Positions 38,575 to 51,963 of a DNA stretch of 64,000 nt are shown here, piece after piece. Source of the DNA: Sinotaia quadrata (lineage: Eukaryota; Mollusca; Gastropoda; Architaenioglossa; Viviparidae); NCBI GenBank assembly GCA_028829895.1, contig CM054181.1, positions 8,048,001 through 8,112,000 on the forward strand, written 5' to 3'. Both the position numbers and the translations under genes were made by a program. Position 1 is the first letter of the stretch; each line of letters begins with the position of its first letter. The notes under the pieces are model-generated. The model saw only the letters and a program-made list of their open reading frames with translations, was not told where the DNA came from and did no database searches.

Positions 38575-38629
38575 GTTCAAATGGAGAAAATAATTGACAA
38601 AGGAGCTTCAGAACTGTTGCAATTACAAG
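38575..38629 (+). CDS. TEX11: TEX11 exon with start codon
   Basis: The acceptor ttttgcag precedes gttcaaATGGAG. The ATG at 38581 opens MEKIIDKGASELLQLQ and the exon ends in phase 1 at a GTAACT donor. Joined to the putative noncoding exon ending at 36023, the upstream frame meets a TAA without another ATG, which supports this start. Confidence 0.75.
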
Positions 38630-40949
38630 GTAACTGATTAATTAATACAAATCTGATATCCATAAGTAAGCAGACAATGTCTGCTCTCTCTGTGTCCATA
38701 TATCCTCAATTCAGAACTGCAATATGAGATTTTTTTTTTGCATGGAATCGTGCTTTACACCTGAGAGGACATAAGGAAATTAAGATCTATCTGGAAGTTG
38801 AGATTTTGCATAGAGACATGGTTATTTTGAGAACAGACATAAAAGGATTAGAGTCTACCCATAGTGCCTTCTTCACCCCAATATATGCTGGGCTATTAAT
38901 ATGATTCATTGTTTCAGGGAAAGAGAGAGTTATATTTTGCTTAGAGGCATGATTTATTTCTGAGATGGCACATGGGTCAGGGTCTGCTCCTCCTGGCCCC
39001 CAGGGCTGGAACCCTCTCCACTGACATATAATTGTGCTCTTAATACTACATGGTCACAGGGAAGAGTTAGGAAGCTAAAAATATGTGTGGATGCATGGTT
39101 TACCCTCATGATAGACATAGAGTGGCTAGGTTCTGTCCCAAAGGCATAATTAAATTATTTTTTGTTATTCATACAAAATCAATTGCTTTTTACTGGGGCA
39201 ACACCAGGTTTTCTGATTTTATCTCTATCTTTGTCAGTCATTATATATATATCAAAAAGATGTAAAACAGTCCTAACATTTTGTTGTATTTAATTATTCA
39301 AGTTTCAATAAATTGTTTGTGCAATTCATTTATAGTTAATAAAAATTTCTAATTTATACTAAAATATCTTTAAACTGTATTAATGATATTGATAAACTGT
39401 ATTTACACATTTAAGTAGATTTAGTGATGAAGATAACTCACTCCACTCAAAGTTTAAGCTTGTATTGCAAAACCAGAACATTTTAATGTACTGTTATTAG
39501 TCAATTAAAAATAATAAAACTATAAATGTTATCATAGCACTTATTAGCAGGTTATAAATAGTACTGTCTTAGCAAACATCAAGTCACAAAATGTGATCAG
39601 ACATTTTCGCTTAGTGCATGGCAAGGCATGGCTAAATACCAGGACTGGATTATGCTACAGGCACTGAGTGTAGGATCTACAAAATATGTTATTAACATTT
39701 GACCATGACATAGAATAAAAAAAAATATTTCAAATGTAAAGGAAGTAATCATAGTGAAAGTGTTCTTGGGAGTGAATTCATCTGCAGAAAGGGGAATGGC
39801 ATTTTTGTTTGTTTTATTTCCTTGTTAGATAATTTGGCACAGTAGTGCATATGGTCTTCTGCTATCTTAATATGGCACTGCGGACAATAACTGTGCAGAT
39901 TTAACGCTATAAGGGTCAAAAGTTGGATATTGTATGCTTAAACGCTTTAAAATCAATAAAAAAGTGTGATTAAAAAAAGGTTACTATACTTTTATAAAAG
40001 TATCATACTAAAAATTACTATATAAAGTGCTAGATCTTCCACTGTTCTGAAACAGTGTGCTAGCTAGTCTGAAGTTGACGTGCTAGAAAATCATTGTTCA
40101 TCATCAGTGTTCAACACAGTTTACTCAATTTTTAATTGCATCTCAAGGGGCAATATTCTGAATATATTATTGTTCATTCACTACCTCCATGCATTCTTTC
40201 GTCAGTTTGATGTTTCCAAGTATGTTTGGTGCATAGTCCATTCAAGGTTGGAATCAATCTCCCGGAACCTGTTTTTAGCTGTGGTCAATTGTATGTTGCC
40301 TTATCAAGTGTTCTGTGGTCTTGCAATGTCAAATTAAAGTTAGTAATGTATCTGAAAAGGGAAAACTGTTGAATGGTAATGATTTAACATTCACTAAAAT
40401 GTCGTTTACAAAGAAATATTTTTCATGTAAGTACATGAGAAAGCTATTATGATTGGGATGTAATGAAATCCAACAAATAAAAAAATTGAAATTAAACACA
40501 TGCAGCAATTGAACCCATCAAATGACAGGTTTCTATTTAGTCATAATATAACACTCTCTTTGTTTCCTATTTAGAATGCTTTTATAATTAAAATCACATG
40601 GAAAAATGGCAACAACAACAACAAAAACAAGCAGACTGTTTCAAGTAAATATATGTGATCAAACACACTTTTGCTCAATACTAAGTATGACTAAGTATTA
40701 TTGAACATATGCAAGACACTATTTGGTCAAATGTGAATAAACACATTCCACAAACAGAATATACTTAACTCTAAAATGTTCAAGACAGTTGAATGCTGAG
40801 TGAAGACAAAATTTCAGAGTATTTTTCTTGTATTGATCAAATTTTGTACAAATACTGTTTGATTCTAACCTACTTCTTTATTTTTACTCTTTATAAGACA
40901 TAAAATGGCAACAGTAGTAAAACTGATTTTTACATATATATATATAATA

Positions 40950-41012
<63 letters not shown>

Positions 41013-44000
41013 GGTGTGCGGGTGTGCGGGTGTGCGTGCGTGCGTGTGTGTGCATGCATGCAATAGAACTATTGACAAGTCAATGCATGTTGGTGCAAGA
41101 ACCAGGCAGGGATTAAGAATTGGATTGAATGGATAATGTCATGTTCTAAGCTTGCCAATGACCAGATGCAAGATAGATGGAACACTGAGTCAGAGGTGAA
41201 GGTCACACAGTTGATGAAATTGAATTTAGTAAGATATATTAATCTATTAGACAGCACATGCCATATAATGTCATTTATAAATGGGTTTTGACATCTTTGT
41301 TGAGCACCTGAGATCATCAGAAGTCTCTGAAGTTTAAAAGGAAGTCAACAAGACATTTCCTTAGTACCCCAAAAACACTCTACTGATAGAGCCAATGAAG
41401 AACTTACAAATTCTTATTCCATTAGCTTCTGAAGATAATGATTTTTAATAAATCGGTTGTACTATAAAAATTATTTCTTGTACTATGCACAAGCAGCAGC
41501 TACAACAGAATCAATATATACAAACAAAAAGCACAAAAACTTATTTAAAACATACACAGTGTATGACTTGCATAATTTTATTGTAACAGTTAATTAAGCA
41601 TGTAGTTACTGAATAAAGCATAATTTTATTGTAAGAGTTAATTAAAATGACATACTTACTGATTCCTATATCTGTAGAGATCAGACACTTTAATTGTTTC
41701 AGATTTGGTAGCAGACCTGTGTAAAGATGGAAGTAGTCATCTGCCTACCTTTACAGACACAGTGGATGCTGCCTTGAAGAAAACATCAGAACTCAGTGAC
41801 ATCATTAATGGTTTCAGCAAATCAGCAATAATTGCTGTAATTTATATCATGCATACTTTTCTTGCTCTGGAAATTTAACCTCTTGTTTGCTGATTTCATT
41901 CTCAATATAAGAGAAATTTGCATTATATCTTGACCTTGAAAATCTCACTTGTAAGTTTGATTTGCAAGTGGAAAAATGACATTTGCAAGCTCAGAAAATA
42001 ACAATTAGGCTATCTTAAGCAATATTTTTGTCACAAAAAATATTGATTTTTTAATGTACTTTTTAAGAAAACAATTTCAGTTATAGATGCACTTGCGATT
42101 GTCGAGAACATAGGATTAGAATAACAATAATAATGTACTGGTACGTCTTGAATATGTATTGCGGGTGAGAGGCATTGGGCAATGCACAATGTCATATACT
42201 TCTTGGGGTGATTTGTATTCATGAGATTTAGATAAAATCTATACAGCCTGCACCCTAAATCCACTTACGAGTACCATTGTAAACTGTAAGACTTGTTGAT
42301 TATGGGGCGACAGCCTGATATATTTTTAGATCAGTTTTATATTTATTTGACTTGCCAGCTCCCAGCAGAATAACTGCACAAAGAGTATAATAATACAAAC
42401 AATGACACTAACATTACAAGAGACACTATTTACAATTATGATGCACATTTACATTTACATTAACAGCTACATTAATATAGACGTGTAAGAATTGTAATGA
42501 TTAACAATACAATTTTAAAAAAAAATCATAAATAGAATAAAGAAAGATGATAATACAAGATTTATACTTAATCACTAATGTTCCTTCTACTTAGTTTCTT
42601 TATATTTCACTCAGTTTGTAAGCAAAGTTTTAAGAATTTTTCTAGGAAAACAAGAGTCCGCAATTCTCTTACAAACAAACTCAACATATTGTAGTCCGCA
42701 ATTCTCTTGCAAACAAACTCAACATATTGGCTTATTGTAGTTCAGGCCTCCACACAGTGCATGTCAGCTGACTTCCACATTGTTAGCCAGACTGCCCAAT
42801 AAGTTCTCATGTATTCTGCGTACACTGGGAAAACCCTGAACATGTAATATTGACCAGCCTAAGTCCCTTCTTTCAGTCTTCTGAGATTTATCATATTCAC
42901 ACTACTAATCTCTGACTACAATTCATCATTACAATACTACAAAATGCAATATAAAAAGTACAATTTAAATTCTACTTGCATTCATTCAGTCACTTGTTTA
43001 CCTTCAAAAAGGGTTCCTAATCACGTTTTTTACCCAGCCATTTCCAGGGAACACTATTTTCTTCTTGCTAGTAAGTGTAATGGTTCCATATCACCAAAGG
43101 TATTTATGCATGCGGTCCATGCCCACATCCCACTAATTTTAGATATTTTTATCTTGCCCACACAGATAATTTGACTGCCTGGTACAAGGTCAGCTTAGGT
43201 TCTCACATTACATTCCTCTCTAGTACCAATGTTTTGTCTTTACACCCTCACAAGCCCCACAACCTTTATACCTCAGCTCTTTCCCCGGAAGTCCTTGCTT
43301 CCGACTAAGGACATATTCACACTGACTAATTTAATATATCTTTTACTTCAATTTGAAATTGCAACTCCATATGAAAACTCCTTTCATGACCCCCTCCTCA
43401 AAATATACTTGAAATCAAGTTATTCAACAGGAAATTTGAAGTTTACATCTTCGTACACTATCAACTTCTATAATCTGAAATAATTTATTTCAGTCTCTCT
43501 GCATAACCTCCCAATATGCATATTAATTTTCAAGATAGTTGAAGAGAAATGCAAATATGCATATTAACTTTCAAGATAGTTGAAGAGAAATGCAAATAAT
43601 TTAATTTCTGGCGCTTTCGTAAATATTTACACCCGCCCTTTCAAACCAACATTCTATACAGAAATTCATGATGGCTTTTTGAATGTTTCTTGTGGGCCCC
43701 CCCTTAAAAGTTTGCGGTACCTATCTGCAGTAATGTGGTACCAACACAAAAGACTTTCTTTCAATGCCTCATAACTATCTGCATCTGTCTCTGATAATGT
43801 GTGGAAGCATTCTAGCTAGAGCGCAGTTGTGGATGCATCTTAACCTTTAAATTACATATCCTCTTAACCGAGGCAAAGTATAAAATGAATTGTTATCATG
43901 TTTGAGTCTGGCATTTTTGTTTATTTATGATGATTACAGTTAGAAAATACTGCTGTACAATTGTGGAACAGGACAGTGATGATGAAGACCAAAGATTCGC

Positions 44001-45870
44001 CTTCAAATGTCACTGTTGCTAAATGTGAGTATAACCTCACATGCTATTTATCTTTATCTGTTGGTTTAAAGTGTATATCTTCTAGTTGTGAGGTAATTTT
44101 TAAGATATAAGATTTCAGAGATTATATATTTCAACCCTTGAATAGTTGACAGTAATTGTTAGGTATGGTTAAATTTGTGTTTTATATTGCAACCACTAGA
44201 AATTGTGGAATCTTCCTACAGTGGAAGTGACTTACTGAGAGGTCATTGCCTTTGTTTACAATCAATTGTTGACAGGCATTCAAAATCAATTGTCATTTAT
44301 TTGCTATTAACCATCTTCAAAATTTTGTCGTGACTTAAAGTTAAAGCTCAAGTGTAGATCTTGCAGTATAAGCAGGATTTGCTGCATTATTGTGTATTCT
44401 GAATTTGTTGTGTATCGTTACTCATTGTTTAGAAGTTACCCCTGTTCCCAGAGAGAGAGTGTTTATGATGGATGATTTATAGTTACCAGACGAGAGAGAC
44501 CCCCATAAAATAATAAGCTTTTTACTCATCAAAGATAAATATCTTGTTTGCTATCATTTTGAGAGGGGGTGAGTTTGGTTGTTTATGTTTTGTCTTTGTC
44601 CTGTGTTGTTTACATTTTTCATTCCATATGCAAATGTATGTGTGTGGACAACTGTGATGAACAGGTCCTTCTCTGCACCACCTCTGCAAATCTATGATGA
44701 TTATAAATAATTAGTAATTAATTTTAAATTATTTTAATTCGAACTATAGGTAGAGTGCAGTTGTGGATGCATCTTAACCTTTAAATTACATATCCTGAGA
44801 AATGTACACATCAATTATTGTCGAATTGACATTCATGATATTGATACATATTACTTTTTCTAAATTGTCTGTAGACAAAAGTTGACAGTTTATAGACAAG
44901 GTAGACAAGTGACTTGTAGTACAGTAAATTTAAATATAAATACCATAGTAATTGTTCAATGTATATTTTGCTTTGTACTTACTCCAGTAGATATATGTTT
45001 CTCATTATAGTCACAACAACAAACAAAAATCAACAAGCAAATTTATAGTGTTTATTTATATATATATCATATGAAAATAATCATTTTATAATTGATATAT
45101 ATATTCTTCAATGTGCTGCAGTTTCATAATGGCAGAACTAGATATGTGTGATATAAATTCCATCTAAAAATAAATATGCCAGATTTTAAAAATACAATAT
45201 ATTTATATTACATGCTTCTAATGCAGGTCTTTGAAGCTTATTATATATAGATATTTTTACCTTTAGTTATGGTTACTCATACACATTCCTGTCTAGATGT
45301 GTAGACTACTAGCGAATTATGAAAGTACACACCTTACAAACAAAAATATTCATGATATTTAGATATGGTATAGGTAACATTATTTTAGCTATTATAAAAT
45401 AATAACTATTTTACAATTTATCTATACCATAAAACATAGATAGATAAATAGCTGAATAAAATAAAGATATGTGTGTCTGTGAGTGCTTCTGTAAAATGTA
45501 TATAATATACAATTTTATTTTTCTATATTAGATTTCTCAAAAATATGTATATACACATGCAAAATGTGTGCATTCAGTAATATGCAATACAAAATAAACT
45601 TGTAACAAAGTTCATATTTACATATATAGCAAGAACAACATAAAGGTAGACCATCTGTTATAATATATTACTTTTACATACTAATAGTATGTCATATTTT
45701 TATCTCCTTGTCACATTCTGATTCTGTATTGTCATATTTTCTGTAGTCAGTATTATTATTCCCCCAAATCATTACATACAGGAAATACATTTTTTATTTG
45801 TGAAAAAGTGTTGTAGATAATACATATTAAAAAATCATCAAGACAGTGATGTATTATTATCAACACAGAT

Positions 45871-45946
<76 letters not shown>

Positions 45947-48900
45947 TGTGTGTATGCATTAAATAAAAATATACATTTTTAATCATTAAAAACTGCACAC
46001 ACACACATTTTTATTTAAGTATTTATAGATATTTATCTCTAACTATACTTTAAAAAATATATGTTAAGTTTACCCTTAAAATTATAGAGAGAACATTTAA
46101 TTTATATAGTAATACAAAATGTATAGATAAAAATAACTTTTTATATTCAGAGCTAATCCATTTACAAGCCTAATATAATCTGTGTAGAAACACTAAACTT
46201 TACATTCATAAACGTAGACAATTAAATTATAGGAGTTTCAATCTTTTGATTTTGCTCTGTTAACTTACATGGTTTGTGCTGAAAACATTTATGCAAATTG
46301 AATTAATACACTAAACAACATGCTAAATTTTTGCTGTTCATTTTACTTAATTTAGGTTTTTAAGAATTAAAAATAAATGTTGCATCCGAAACTTTAGGCT
46401 TTTAGCAAACATCAATTACAGTTATATAATTGAAAACACTTCATAATATAAATGATATACGTGTGTTTGTACAAAAAAAAAATAAAGTTTTTGAAAAATC
46501 ATCTGAATATGAGTCATTTGTCACAATCGAAAGTAAGGCTTTAGAAATTTGCATAATGTTCTATAAAACTGTTTGGCTACTCCTTTATTTTGTTTATTTG
46601 ACAATGAGTACATATAGATAGGCCGACTGTATGCAGACTTAATGAAGAAAATCATCATGAGAATAACTTTTGCAACATACTTTCACAATCACTCTTCTTG
46701 TTCTTCTTTGATTTCTTGCTGCAACAGTATTTCAAAGAAAGCATCATCGTACTGATTCTTTTGGTGGGATATGGATAATATGCATTTTTTCTGATTGAAT
46801 AGAAGGTAGTGCATCTTCTTTTAATCATTGTTTTTGTACGTGATCCATTTCTTCAACAAACAAGGCCATGTTTGATATATTGGTCAGTAGTTTTTTGCTG
46901 CAGTCTGTTGAGATCTTTCAAGAATATGTGAAGACACATTCCTTCAACTTTACTGGTATTTGAACATCTGAAAGCAACACATTCATTCACCATGATTGTG
47001 CTGGAGTGAGCAGTAAAATCAGACTACGATCATTGTTCTAAAATATGTCATACTGTGACCCAGATGTATTTGAAGGAAAATTTGTACCTTTGACCTTCCT
47101 GCTCAAAGTTGCAGTTTTAGCACTCTTTCTAAATGAATAGCAATCAATGTAAGCATTTCTTCTTAATATATAAAAGTACGTAATAAATGCTCAAACTATC
47201 ATCTATATCACGTTTTTAATAACAAAGAAACTTTTTTTATGAGAAGATACACTTTAAGCATACTGACACAATACATTCTTAATACACAAACTATACTATT
47301 GATCGCATACAGAGGAAAGACATGAATTATATTTGTATCTTTAATATTTAATTTTTTGGTTTTATGCTTTCATTTTTTTTGACAACTTCTAAAGATTTTG
47401 TGATATATTTGCAGAAATCAATAGACTAATAATAAATTACTAGGTTTCAATAGATATTACACTTGACAATTTATTACTGACATGATTTTGAGATAATTAT
47501 ATTAACATCAGCATTAAGGCACAATTACTCAGAAATTGTAGTTATTAGCATCTTGAAGAATATTTACTTTCAATATATAAAGGAGAACACACGGCGCACA
47601 GAGATTGATAATAAAAAGATTTAGTGAACAAAAGAATATTCTTATGGTCCTCTTATGTTGGTGTCATTGAAGCCACAACCAAACAGCAATATTGGATAAT
47701 TATTTAAAAGTTATAACACTCAGAAATAAGACATATTTAATTTAAATTCCTTTTTGTTTTGCATTTGATACAAATGGCTTTTTGTTTGCATAAAAGTATT
47801 TTTATATATACATGAACAGACATACAGTTTTATAAAGTAAGCATATTTTAATATATTAACACTAAAGAATAGAAAAATCAAGTACTGTTTCTTCAACTTC
47901 TTTATACATCACTCAGGTGTTAAAATTAGCTGGATAGAAGGTGAGCTGTTAAAACTGTATTTTTACACATTATAAAAAAATACACTAGGTCAGCTTCATG
48001 GCAATTTGTACATAATAACACTAACAGGTGAAGCATGGAAGAGATTCATAACTAATTTTGTGCAGATTTTTATTCTTGAGGACATTATTTATTTTTAAAC
48101 CTTTGAATATATATACACAGAATAGAATTTCTTGTAAACCACTCTTTATGAAAATATGTTTATAAATGACATTGACAATTAAGATATTTAAATCCTGATC
48201 AGAATTTTAAAAAAATAAAATTACACTTTATTATAATTGTTCTAACAGTAAAACCTATAAATTATATAATACAATATATATTTTTAATAGAAGTGAGTCC
48301 TGATATAAAATTGAAAGAAATGTTGCAATTTTATGATCATTTTACAAATATTTGCATATTTCATTGAAACATGAATTTTTTAAAAAGTGACTTTCTGATT
48401 ATAAATATCTGCATGTGTCAGTGAGACCTGTAACTTTTTAAAAAGTGACTTTCTGATTATAAATACATGTATCTGCATGTTTCAGTGAGACCTGTAGCTT
48501 TTTAAAAAGTGACTTTCTGATCATTTTAATATTTCAATATTTGTATGTTTCAGTGAGACATATAGCTTTTCATATGGTCACTTCCTGCTGCAGTAATTCT
48601 AAAGAAGAGCTTACTGTCAAGAAACAAATTTTGGTTTGTGGCCATTGAATTTTGATTGATGCTTATGTTTCTGTTTCTGTTTGTTTTATGTCTGTTTGTT
48701 TACTTTTTCTGCCAGCTGATCATAACTACATTTATAAATCATATTCTATGCTGTGCAAAACACTTGTTCATGTTTTATATATGCATGAATTGTTTAGTGT
48801 TGCAATAAATCAAAACATTTTGCTATTATTGTACTTATTCTATTCCAAGTTAATTCATCTTTCATAATACTTTTAATATGCATCCATTTGGTTATGAAAA

Positions 48901-51900
48901 ATTATCAGATTCTTAGCATTTTAAGTTTTTAGATGTTTTCTTTCATAGTTAATAGTTGACTAAATGAAATTTATAAATAATATATATTAAATAAGTATTC
49001 ACTTAAATGTGTGTGTTATGTTTATGCATTTGATTTCATTGACAAGACGTAAACAAGATACATTTTAACAGTTTTATTTAGAATTAAGTGTGTGCGTGTT
49101 TGTGGTATGATGCAATGGTAGCCATAAAGTCTCTCAAACATTTATTCTTCATGCTGGAAATATATAAGGTACTTACTATGACAACAATATCCAGGAGGGA
49201 TTTCAATATGACTATGACTCTACAATGCTCCTCAACTTCGAATACAAGCATTCTTGATACTGATGGACAGATGCGATAATCATATTTCTTAACTCAAAAA
49301 TACTGCAAAGTGGACAATTGCTTGTTGATGAATTAAAACTATTTTCACTTTTTAGTTATTTTTAAAAGTTCTTTGCTTTCTTTCTCAAATAATTATACTG
49401 TTACTTCTTGGCTTTTACGTCTATTCTTGACAGGAGCTTTCAAATTTACTTTAAAATAAGTAAATTCTGGTCTTGAACTAGTTTCTCAATGAACAATTAA
49501 TCAACTTGGTCTATATTTAAACTAATTACATAACTTTAAAAATAGTTCAAATAGTCAATGATTATCATCATAGCTGCACAATAATTTTGTATCAGTTTCA
49601 TTTGTTAACCATAACAGTCTTCAAATTTCTTTGGCATTTTCTTCAATCTGACTGAGTTTCTTATTAATGGAGTGCTTGGGATTGAATAACTGGGAACCTC
49701 AGGCTGTTGTTGATGGAAGAGACTGTGGATCTATTGCCTGGAGTCTGCACCATCAGGGTGCCTGTGGATTTTGATCACTTTGGCTTTGAGATTGTAACTT
49801 CTATTCTTCTTTCTCCTCTTCATCTTCTGATGTGTGTGTGGGTGTGTGTGTGTGGGGGGCTATTTCACCTCACAATGGTTTGAAATGTGAGGTATTTCTG
49901 GTGATTTGTGTGTTGTGCTGTAATCATAGAGCCTTTCTTTTTACAACTGTGTATGGCTTAGGATTGGATGGTAGTGTCAGTTTATTTTTCTTTGGTTGTT
50001 TCACCAAAACATGATCTGGAATTAGTGTTGAGATTTGAGCATGACGTTTCTTGTCAGCACCTGTCTTCATCTTCCTTTTGCTTTCAGTATCATTCTGAGT
50101 CATGTAAGTGTGTCTTGGATTTTTGGTAAATTGTTATTTTTTTCTACCAGTCACTGCTTCAAATGGGGATATCTTTGTAGAGGTGTGAGGAGTTGCTCTG
50201 TACTGACATAAAAAAATGTGGGACTTGCTTCTTCCAGTTAAGATTTTCTGCAACCGAAGAAATGATGTTTGTTTAGTGTTCTCATGAACCTTTCAACTTC
50301 ACCATTTGCTTCAGGCCATTTTTGTGTGTTCTTCCTGTGTTGGAATCCATTGTTTTTCACAAAGGCTTTGAACTCTTGTCCAAAAAACAGTGCACCAATT
50401 TTTTTTGGACAGCTTTGGGGATTCCCTGTCTCATTCAGCTTTTTCAGTGTAGCCCTGAGTGCTTTGTCATGCTCTGTTTGATTCTTGCCATGAACAATGA
50501 TATTGTCAGACAGGTTCTTGGATCCAGTAATGTCAACCAGCAAATCTGAAATTGTATTTTGAAAGATCTATGTTGCTGCATTCACTCCAAACAACAATCT
50601 CTTGTACCATCTCATCCCAAGATGTGATGAAAATGTGGGGTATCTTCTTGACTCATCTAATTCAAGCTGGTGATAGGCACTTGCCAGATCCAATTTACTG
50701 AAAACTGTGGAGACATTCAGATCTGCAATGAGATTATTGTCATTGGTATTGGATGTTTTTCACACTTAATTGCTTTGTTTGCTTCAAGCATGTTGACAGA
50801 AATAAGTACACCTTCTTTTTTGGTTTAACTCTAATTGGACTTATCCGTCAACTTTCTCAATTATGTCAGGATCTTTAAGATGCTTGAGCTCTATATCACA
50901 TCTCTTCTGACATGAAATAGAATTCTTGTGTGTTGCTGTTCCATTGGTTGGACAGTAGATAACACGAGTCCTCTGTTTCAGTGTTACTCATGACAGATTT
51001 TAGTTGTGACTTATTATCTTTTCATAATTATCTCATGACACATTTTAGTTGTGCATTATTATCTTTTCATTTCTCACTGAAACTATTCTAGATGTTAAAC
51101 CTTTCTTCGCCTATGTAATGAAGTAAAAGTGCTTTCTTTCTTTTGTTATTGATATCTAAAGCTGCTAGCTTGTTCTCATATTTGGAAATCCATTTATCGA
51201 ATCTGATATCAGCTGTGTGCCCATCAATAAAGAAAAAGAATGAGGGAAATTTCAGGAGTGATACCATTTTGGTGTTCTGTTTTTATCAGTGTCTTGCTGC
51301 TTATATAAATGAAATTGAACTAATTTTGATATCTGCTTGAGATAAAATCACTTACAGTTCAATCTTTAGCATCCTCATCACCAAATTATTATGTTTATGC
51401 ATTTGATTTCATTGACAACACATAAACAAGATAAATTTTAACAGTTTTATTTGGAACTCAGATGGTGTGTGTTTGTGTGATACATTGTAATGGTGACCAT
51501 AAAGTCTGTCAAATGTTTCTCCTACATTTCAGAAATGTGTAAGTTAATTACTAAGACAACATACATATCCGGGAGGGATGTCATTATGACTATGATACTA
51601 CATTGTATTCACTTAATTGTTACTCATTCCACACTTACCCAAACTGTTCAATCTTTCATAAAATAAAGATATATGGAATTTAACTTATCCCTATCAGTAA
51701 GAAAAAATTACTCCTTGCTGTAGTTTCAGAAAGTTTGCTGGGGCTACTTAACTGTCGGTACATTTTACCAAGTGAATTAAAATAACTCATTAATTGGTTC
51801 AGATTAAACACTAACATGCAAGTTCACACACACACACACATGCATGGACACACACACACAGACAATCACACACACACATGGACATGCACCCATAAACATG

Positions 51901-51907
51901 GACATTT

Positions 51908-51963
<56 letters not shown>

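Larger units (their letters stand above)
44025..48350 (+). other. TEX11 intron 3
   Basis: AT-rich, with a CA tract at 45872-45943, the second 40-bp repeat copy and a possible THAP-like relic on the minus strand. No further TEX11 exon fits the phase. Confidence 0.5.
49014..51602 (-). mobile_element. Deleted Gypsy-type LTR retrotransposon
   Basis: Two related ~213-base repeats (49014-49224 and 51387-51602) flank 2.2 kb with Gypsy gag, reverse transcriptase and integrase fragments on the minus strand. Internally, next to the right repeat, the minus strand reads ATTTGGTGATGAGGATG, a likely tRNA primer site. Frameshifts, stops and a large internal deletion leave no working polyprotein. No matching target duplication was seen. 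The element sits in TEX11 intron 4. Confidence 0.85.

Noticed and set aside
41811..41816. Early GT donor in TEX11 exon 2
   Set aside because: It would leave phase 1, which does not fit exon 3; the GTAATT donor after 41836 does.
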